Part shown: positions 22,168-26,584 of the stretch, one piece after another
How the letters are laid out: each line of letters opens with the position of its first letter
Numbering within the stretch: the first letter of the stretch is position 1
NCBI GenBank assembly: GCA_016180145.1
Contig: JACPBT010000046.1
Span: forward strand, 1 to 26,584
Source: Candidatus Woesearchaeota archaeon
GTDB taxonomy: Archaea > Nanobdellota > Nanobdellia > Woesearchaeales > UBA10216
DNA length: 26,584 bases
Direction: 5' to 3'
Program-made: the position numbers and the translations under genes
Notes under the pieces: generated by a model
The model's database searches: none
What the model was told of the DNA's origin: nothing
What the model saw: the letters and a program-made list of their open reading frames with translations, nothing else

Positions 22168-22728
22168 TCAGGGAGCAACAATAGAGTTCTTATATGCCAT
22201 AAAACTACTATGAGGAACATGCTCAGTAACTGTATGTGCAGAGTGAACAGGCTTGTCAGCGCTATCCCTTCCCGGGAAATGAACTGAAAAAACGCCTGAA
22301 TCGCCCATTCCCATAACAAAAGTCCCTCCCAAAGAGCCCAAATCAGCAATAGCAACACCGCGGTCAAAAGAGAAGAGCGCTGCATGTAATCCTGAAGGAA
22401 TAGAATACGCACTGGCGAATCTGCCGATAGCAACCTTTCCGGAAGGAGTCCAAAGAGTCATATTCCCCTTATTCTGTTCGCCGCCCTCCCTGCCAAGTAT
22501 GTAAATACCCCTTTCCTCCAAAGAGGCATGAGCCATAACGCTGCCATCCACATTGTAACCAGTCAACTGCCGCCTCACACTCTTATTGGCATCATCATAA
22601 TTAGGCATTGCATCACAATAAGCCAGCGGGGTAGAGCCGTTAAGGACAATGCTGACCAAACCGGAACTGCCAGAAATCAAAACAGGCCTACGCAACCCGA
22701 CAGGCTCCTGACCAATACCAATAGACAT
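22168..22728 (-). CDS. FHA-domain protein
   Basis: 186 aa from ATG 22728; a TTG at 22743 would add five residues. The C-terminal half resembles a forkhead-associated domain: GIYILGRE (74-81), GNMTLW, IGRFASAYSIPSGLHAALFS (101-120) and ADLGSLGGTFV (128-138), i.e. the GR, S-x-x-H-like and DLxSxNGTxV elements with Gly for Asn. FHA domains bind phosphothreonine, hinting at Ser/Thr kinase signalling. The first 65 residues are unassigned. It has no membrane segment. It is separate from the methyltransferase (63-base gap) and divergent from the third MNT/HEPN pair; its own promoter is unclear. Confidence 0.7.
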   Translation of the reverse strand: MSIGIGQEPVGLRRPVLISGSSGLVSIVLNGSTPLAYCDAMPNYDDANKSVRRQLTGYNVDGSVMAHASLEERGIYILGREGGEQNKGNMTLWTPSGKVAIGRFASAYSIPSGLHAALFSFDRGVAIADLGSLGGTFVMGMGDSGVFSVHFPGRDSADKPVHSAHTVTEHVPHSSFMAYKNSIVAP

Positions 22729-22824
22729 AGAAGCAGCGGCCAACTTCGCAGAAAGAGGCAGATTTTTGTGCGTTCAGTTACTACACACTGTAAAACCTGA
22801 AACCCCTTTTTCAGAAGCGAAAAG

Positions 22825-22834
22825 TATATAAATA
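22825..22834 (+). promoter_or_regulatory. TATA box of MNT/HEPN pair 3
   Basis: TATATAAATA, 41-50 bases before ATG 22875, leaving a short leader of about 15-20 bases. Confidence 0.6.
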
Positions 22835-22836
22835 AC

Positions 22837-22871
22837 CAATAATGTGGTTCATATAACCCAATAAAGTGGTT
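22837..22871. promoter_or_regulatory. tandem 13-bp repeat overlapping the start of pair 3
   Basis: CAATAATGTGGTT (22837-22849) and CAATAAAGTGGTT (22859-22871) differ at one base and are 22 bp apart, about two helical turns, so they face the same side of DNA. They lie between the TATA box and ATG 22875, the position of a repressor site. Confidence 0.55.
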
Positions 22872-22874
22872 AAC

Positions 22875-23495
22875 ATGATTAGTAAAAAACAACTCAAAAT
22901 ATTCGAAGCATTTGCAAAAAAACCATTTGCAGAACACACACGAAAAGAAGTGAAGAAAGAATCAAAAGAGAACTCTAATAACGCCTTAGCTTTAGCCATA
23001 AACCTATTAAAAAAAGAAGGGGTATTGATTGAACGAAAGATTGGAAAATCAGGGCTTTTGACGCTTAACCTTGAAAATGACCTAACATTTTACTATCTTG
23101 CTCTGTGCAACAATAATCGAACCCCGCATAATGTTAAGCTTGCACTGGAAAGCCTAAAAAAAGAAATTTCTGAGGATACCCCTTTTTATTCAATTATCAT
23201 CTTTGGCTCTTATGCGGTTGGAGAACAAAGAAAAGAATCAGACTTAGATGTCGCAGTATTTATTGATGCAGAAGAGAAAAGAAAACAGATAGAAGCATTG
23301 ACAAACAGCGCCAAACTAAAAAGCGTTCTTGAAATGGATGTTCACGTTATTCCAAAAGCAGAAATGATTGAAATGCTGACAAATAAAGAAGAGAACTTAG
23401 GGAAGCAGATAGCCAGAAAACATTTGGCTGTTTATAATCATATGATATTTTATGAAATAATCAAAGAGGGAATGAAACATGGATTTCGAGCATAA
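22875..23495 (+). CDS. winged-helix + MNT nucleotidyltransferase (antitoxin of MNT/HEPN pair 3)
   Basis: 206 aa from ATG 22875; a GTG at 22866 is possible. The N-terminal 65 residues look like a winged helix (KIFEAFAKKPFAEHTRKEVK, INLLKKEGVLIERKIGKSG). The MNT domain has IIIFGSYAVGEQRKESDLDV, giving Gly-Ser and Asp-x-Asp, then EMDVHVIPKAEM. It differs from the other two copies in sequence and spacing and pairs with a different type of HEPN. It overlaps that partner by 17 bases. It probably neutralises the partner by nucleotidylation and represses its own promoter through the tandem repeats upstream. Confidence 0.87.
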   Translation: MISKKQLKIFEAFAKKPFAEHTRKEVKKESKENSNNALALAINLLKKEGVLIERKIGKSGLLTLNLENDLTFYYLALCNNNRTPHNVKLALESLKKEISEDTPFYSIIIFGSYAVGEQRKESDLDVAVFIDAEEKRKQIEALTNSAKLKSVLEMDVHVIPKAEMIEMLTNKEENLGKQIARKHLAVYNHMIFYEIIKEGMKHGFRA

Positions 23496-23970
23496 AATTT
23501 ATCTTGCAAGAGCGCAAAACGAGTTAAACCTGTCGGTCATGGTTCAAAAAATCAGCGATGACAAAAAGATGCAGATTGAAATCTTTGGAATGAAAGAAGA
23601 CACGTATTACAGCGCCGTAATTTCCCATGCTTATTATTCCATATTCTATGCTGCAAAAGCATATCTTCTATTGAAAGGCATCAAGACGCAAGCTCCAGAA
23701 GAGCACAGGAAAACATTTGACGAATTCTCAAAGCTGGTGCATGAAGGGATAGTGGATGTGGAATTGCTGAAAATTTACCAAAATATTATGATGAAAGCAG
23801 ATACTCTTCTGCACACTTTTGAATTAGAGAAAGGCAAACGAGGAACATTCACATACAGAAGAATACCGCAGGCAAACCAAGAACCAGCACAGGAGAGCAT
23901 AAAGAACGCAACAGTATTCTTCAATAATATTTACAGATTGTGCGAAAAGGTTGATGGAAAAAATGAATAA
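23479..23970 (+). CDS. HEPN-domain protein (toxin of MNT/HEPN pair 3)
   Basis: 163 aa. Helical HEPN fold of the longer type: MDFEHKIYLARAQNELNLSV, SAVISHAYYSIFYAAKAYLL (the characteristic Tyr/Ala-rich helix, about 50-69), and RGTFTYRRIPQANQEPAQES in the C-terminal part, where Arg is followed four residues later by Tyr. The HYxxFY.Ak core is common in HEPN proteins paired with nucleotidyltransferases. Catalytic status is not clear. Its stop codon lies at the left edge of a 14-bp-arm hairpin. Confidence 0.82.
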   Translation: MDFEHKIYLARAQNELNLSVMVQKISDDKKMQIEIFGMKEDTYYSAVISHAYYSIFYAAKAYLLLKGIKTQAPEEHRKTFDEFSKLVHEGIVDVELLKIYQNIMMKADTLLHTFELEKGKRGTFTYRRIPQANQEPAQESIKNATVFFNNIYRLCEKVDGKNE

Positions 23971-24016
23971 TAGCAAATCGCATGGTAAAAGCTCAATTAT
24001 TAATGCGATTTGCTAT
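23970..24016. terminator. large perfect hairpin between convergent HEPN and gyrA genes
   Basis: ATAGCAAATCGCAT (23970-23983) and ATGCGATTTGCTAT (24003-24016) are perfect 14-base arms with a 19-base loop. It begins at the last base of the HEPN stop and lies 28 bases beyond the gyrA stop. Reading from gyrA, a T run (opposite 24018-24026) comes before the hairpin. It could end both transcripts; a mobile-element scar is an alternative. Confidence 0.55.
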
Positions 24017-24044
24017 AACAAAAAACTGAAAGATGAGAATAATG

Positions 24045-26495
24045 TCAAACAGCAACAGACGGCTCAACAACACCGGCAATATGCGCAACAGCAACAACAG
24101 AATCACCATCACCAAGACGCATAATGCGCGCACCCTGCGTGTTCCTTCCAATAACAGAAACATCACTGACAGGAATCCTGATGGTAATGCCGTTCCTGCT
24201 GATAAACATAAGCTCATCCTCATCAGAAACAGAAGCGATAGCTACAGCCCTGCCATTCCTGTCACTTGCCTGAATGTTAATGACACCAGAACCACCCCTG
24301 CTGGTAAGCCTGTAATCGCCAACAGAAGTGCGCTTTCCATAACCATTAGAGCAGACAGTAACAAGGCTCCTGGACTCATCAGCAACAACCATACCAACAA
24401 CAGTATCGCCATTCCTCAGCCTTATGCCACGAACACCCCTCGCAGAGCGGCCGGTTGAACGGATTCCAGACTCCGCAAAGCGAACTGCACTTCCATCGGC
24501 TGTGGCAAGAATAAGCTGCTGATTGCCGCCGGTAAGGACAACACCAATAAGCTCATCACCCTCATCAAGCGTAATGGCAATAATGCCCCCCTTCCTCGGA
24601 TTAGAATAGGCAGAAAGACCGGTCTTCTTAATAGTGCCGTTACGCGTAGCCATTACAAGATAACCGCTGCCGAAATCACGGACAGGAATGACAGCAGTAA
24701 CCTTCTCAGCATCACCCAAACTCAAAAGGTTCACAATCGCCTTGCCAGCGGCGTTGCGGCCGGCATCGGGCAACTCATAAACCTTAAGCCAGTGAACAAT
24801 GCCATGATTAGTGAAAAGAAGAAGGTAAGAATGCGTGTTTGCAACAAAAAGCTTCTCAACAAAATCACCATCCCTTGTGGAAGCAGCAATGACACCCTTA
24901 CCACCGCGATGCTGCTGCCTGTATTCGGAAAGCAGGGTGCGCTTGGCATAGCCGGAATGCGAAACAGTAACAACAACCTCCTCAGGCTTAATCAGGTCCT
25001 CATCAACAAAAGCCTCGTCCTCAAGCGCAACAATCTCAGTGCGGCGGGCATCGCCATAACGCTGCCTGACATCCAAAAGCTCAGACCTTATTATGCCAAG
25101 AATCCTCTCAGGAGAAGCAAGAATCTCCCTAAGCCCGGAGATGCGCAAAGCAAGCTCCTTCTGCTCATTCAAAAGAAGCTCCTGCTCAAGAGAGGAAAGC
25201 TTCTGAAGGCGCATCTCAAGAACAGCAACAGCCTGCCGCTCACTCAACGAAAAATCAGACATCAGAGAAGACTTTGCAGACGCCACGTCACGTGAAGCCT
25301 TAATAGCCTGAACAACAGCATCAATACTGCGCAAAGCAACAACAAGCCCATCAACAACATGAAGGCGCTCAGAGGCACGCTGAAGCTCAAAATTGCAGCG
25401 CCTCACAACAACAGACTTACGATGCCCAATAAAGCCTGCCAAAAGCTGCTTCAAAGAAACAGTGCAAGGCTTGCCATCAACAAGACAAACCAAAGCAACA
25501 GCAATTGTAGACTCCAGCCTTGAATGGGAAAAAAGCTGATTAAGAACAACATCAGAATTACAGCCTTTCTTAAGCTCAAAAACAATGCGCATCCCATTCC
25601 TGTCAGACTCGTCACGGATATCAGAAATATCCTGAATGACACGCGCCTTAACAAGCTCAGCGACCTCCTCAATAAGAAGAGACTTGTTAACCTGATAAGG
25701 AATCTCAGAAACAACAATGCGCTCACGCCCTGCCTTAGACTCCACTGCCGCCCTTGCACGAACCCTAAGCAAGCCCCTACCGGCAAGATAAGCACTCCTG
25801 ATGCCCGCAGTACCCCTGATGGACGCACCGGTAGGAAAATCAGGACCAGGAAGAACAGACATAAGCTCCTCAACAGAAACATCAGGATTGCCAATCTGCA
25901 TTATAACAGCATCAATAACCTCAGCCATATTATGCGGAGGCATATTCGTAGCCATGCCAACAGCAATGCCTGAACTGCCATTAACCAAAAGATTCGGAAA
26001 CTTACAGGGAAGAACAACAGGCTCCCTGGAAGCACCATCAAAATTAGGAACAAAATCAACAGTATCCTTATCAATATCAGCAAGAAGCTCCTCGGCAAGA
26101 GAAGTCAAACGAGCCTCAGTATACCTGAAAGCAGCAGCATTATCACCATCAACAGAACCCCAGTTACCCTGCCCGTCAACCATAGGATAGCGCAAAGAAA
26201 AACTCTGAGCCATCCTCACAAGCGCATCATAAATAGAAGAATCGCCATGAGGATGAAACCTTGCCATCGTATTGCCTATAATCGTGGCAGACTTCCTGAA
26301 AGGCTTATTATGAAGCAAACCAAGCCGGAACATGGTATAAAGAATACGGCGCTGAACAGGCTTGAGACCATCCCTTACATCCGGAAGGGCGCGCGAAACA
26401 AGGACAGACATGGCATAATCAAGATAAGAAGAGCGCATCTCATCCTCAATCTCACGCTGCACAATCCTCTGCTCCTGCGGCTGGCTTTCACTCAT
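24045..26495 (-). CDS. gyrA: DNA gyrase subunit A
   Basis: 816 aa, full length. Breakage-reunion subunit of type II topoisomerase that, with GyrB and ATP, introduces negative supercoils. Catalytic Tyr125 is in AAAFRYTEARL; the quinolone-site region HPHGDSSIYDALVRMA (81-96) has wild-type-like Ser86 and Asp90. Winged-helix and tower domains run to about 490, with a coiled coil near 365-470. The C-terminal beta-pinwheel (about 505-816) shows GyrA repeats and the GyrA box as QHRGGKG (528-534), where the usual is QRRGGKG. The box marks a true gyrase rather than Topo IV ParC. Gyrase in archaea is known to derive from bacteria. gyrB, if adjacent, lies beyond the right edge. TATA-like TTTTTAT and TTTTTAAAG elements occur at 26543-26575. 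Confidence 0.97.
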   Translation of the reverse strand: MSESQPQEQRIVQREIEDEMRSSYLDYAMSVLVSRALPDVRDGLKPVQRRILYTMFRLGLLHNKPFRKSATIIGNTMARFHPHGDSSIYDALVRMAQSFSLRYPMVDGQGNWGSVDGDNAAAFRYTEARLTSLAEELLADIDKDTVDFVPNFDGASREPVVLPCKFPNLLVNGSSGIAVGMATNMPPHNMAEVIDAVIMQIGNPDVSVEELMSVLPGPDFPTGASIRGTAGIRSAYLAGRGLLRVRARAAVESKAGRERIVVSEIPYQVNKSLLIEEVAELVKARVIQDISDIRDESDRNGMRIVFELKKGCNSDVVLNQLFSHSRLESTIAVALVCLVDGKPCTVSLKQLLAGFIGHRKSVVVRRCNFELQRASERLHVVDGLVVALRSIDAVVQAIKASRDVASAKSSLMSDFSLSERQAVAVLEMRLQKLSSLEQELLLNEQKELALRISGLREILASPERILGIIRSELLDVRQRYGDARRTEIVALEDEAFVDEDLIKPEEVVVTVSHSGYAKRTLLSEYRQQHRGGKGVIAASTRDGDFVEKLFVANTHSYLLLFTNHGIVHWLKVYELPDAGRNAAGKAIVNLLSLGDAEKVTAVIPVRDFGSGYLVMATRNGTIKKTGLSAYSNPRKGGIIAITLDEGDELIGVVLTGGNQQLILATADGSAVRFAESGIRSTGRSARGVRGIRLRNGDTVVGMVVADESRSLVTVCSNGYGKRTSVGDYRLTSRGGSGVINIQASDRNGRAVAIASVSDEDELMFISRNGITIRIPVSDVSVIGRNTQGARIMRLGDGDSVVAVAHIAGVVEPSVAV

Positions 26496-26584
26496 TTCAA
26501 CACCAAAAACAACCCCGAAAAAGACGTCAGTTTACCGACGATAAAAACAAAGGAATACGGCTTTAAAAAGTTAACTGAAAGCCG

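Noticed and set aside
26222..26256. Quinolone-resistance substitutions in gyrA
   Set aside because: The region reads HPHGDSSIYDA with Ser and Asp at the usual positions, i.e. wild-type-like.

Overview
The window looks like an archaeal chromosome segment, most likely from a DPANN-type lineage (Woesearchaeota, Diapherotrites or similar; the phylum is inference). Evidence: AT-rich TATA boxes 22-30 bases upstream of many start codons (leaderless mRNAs), a free-standing 5S rRNA gene with its own TATA box, an MBF1 zinc-ribbon/HTH factor, an AK6/Fap7-type kinase, an NFACT-N (RqcH/NEMF-like) protein, THUMP-type RNA methyltransferase and a dolichol-phosphate-mannose-synthase-like glycosyltransferase. 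A bacterial-type DNA gyrase A subunit is also present, as in several DPANN and euryarchaeal groups. Genes are densely packed, with many 4-base ATGA overlaps.

Layout. 1-2853 (- strand): a three-gene nucleotide-sugar operon (UDP-glucose dehydrogenase, sugar nucleotidyltransferase, UDP-glucuronate decarboxylase-like epimerase, the last running off the left edge). 2947-4943 (+): a CPA2-type Na+/H+ antiporter overlapping a ribbon-helix-helix protein fused to a degenerate sugar nucleotidyltransferase. 4945-5747 (-): UPF0175/DUF3368 toxin-antitoxin pair. 5876-7436 (+): a membrane-anchored protein with a possible caspase/CHAT-like His/Cys dyad and a degenerate GDP-mannose-hydrolase-like Nudix protein. 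7472-9705: 5S rRNA followed by two tandem nucleotidyltransferase (MNT)/HEPN pairs; a 40-bp piece of the 5S 3' end and its T-rich terminator is repeated exactly on the far side of the first pair. 9748-14468: small unknown protein, NFACT-N protein, coiled-coil/winged-helix protein with a repeat-bearing linker, AK6 kinase with in-frame 45-bp palindromic repeats at its 5' end, membrane-bound HTH regulator plus Cys-rich lipoprotein, and MBF1. 14533-15189 (-): VapBC. 15190-15531: non-coding, with a candidate structured RNA. 15532-20975: surface-glycan block (DPM1-like GT2, membrane thioredoxin-like protein, processive GT2, two GT-C enzymes). 20965-22728 (-): THUMP methyltransferase and FHA-domain protein. 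22875-23970 (+): third MNT/HEPN pair. 24045-26495 (-): gyrA.

Working together: the left operon supplies UDP-glucuronate and UDP-pentose and the 15.5-21 kb block supplies lipid-linked mannose and membrane glycosyltransferases, so both probably serve envelope glycan or protein glycosylation. Between them lie five toxin-antitoxin-like pairs in about 19 kb, each with its own promoter and often a palindrome or repeat at the start codon. Much of the + strand is A-rich over T regardless of gene direction; sampled parts of the VapBC and third MNT/HEPN islands reverse this, which suggests recent acquisition.

Most noteworthy: the 5S-derived direct repeats around MNT/HEPN pair 1, the candidate ncRNA at 15272-15450, the RHH-nucleotidyltransferase fusion lacking its metal-binding Asp, the membrane caspase-like protein, and the palindromic repeats inserted in frame in the AK6 gene.
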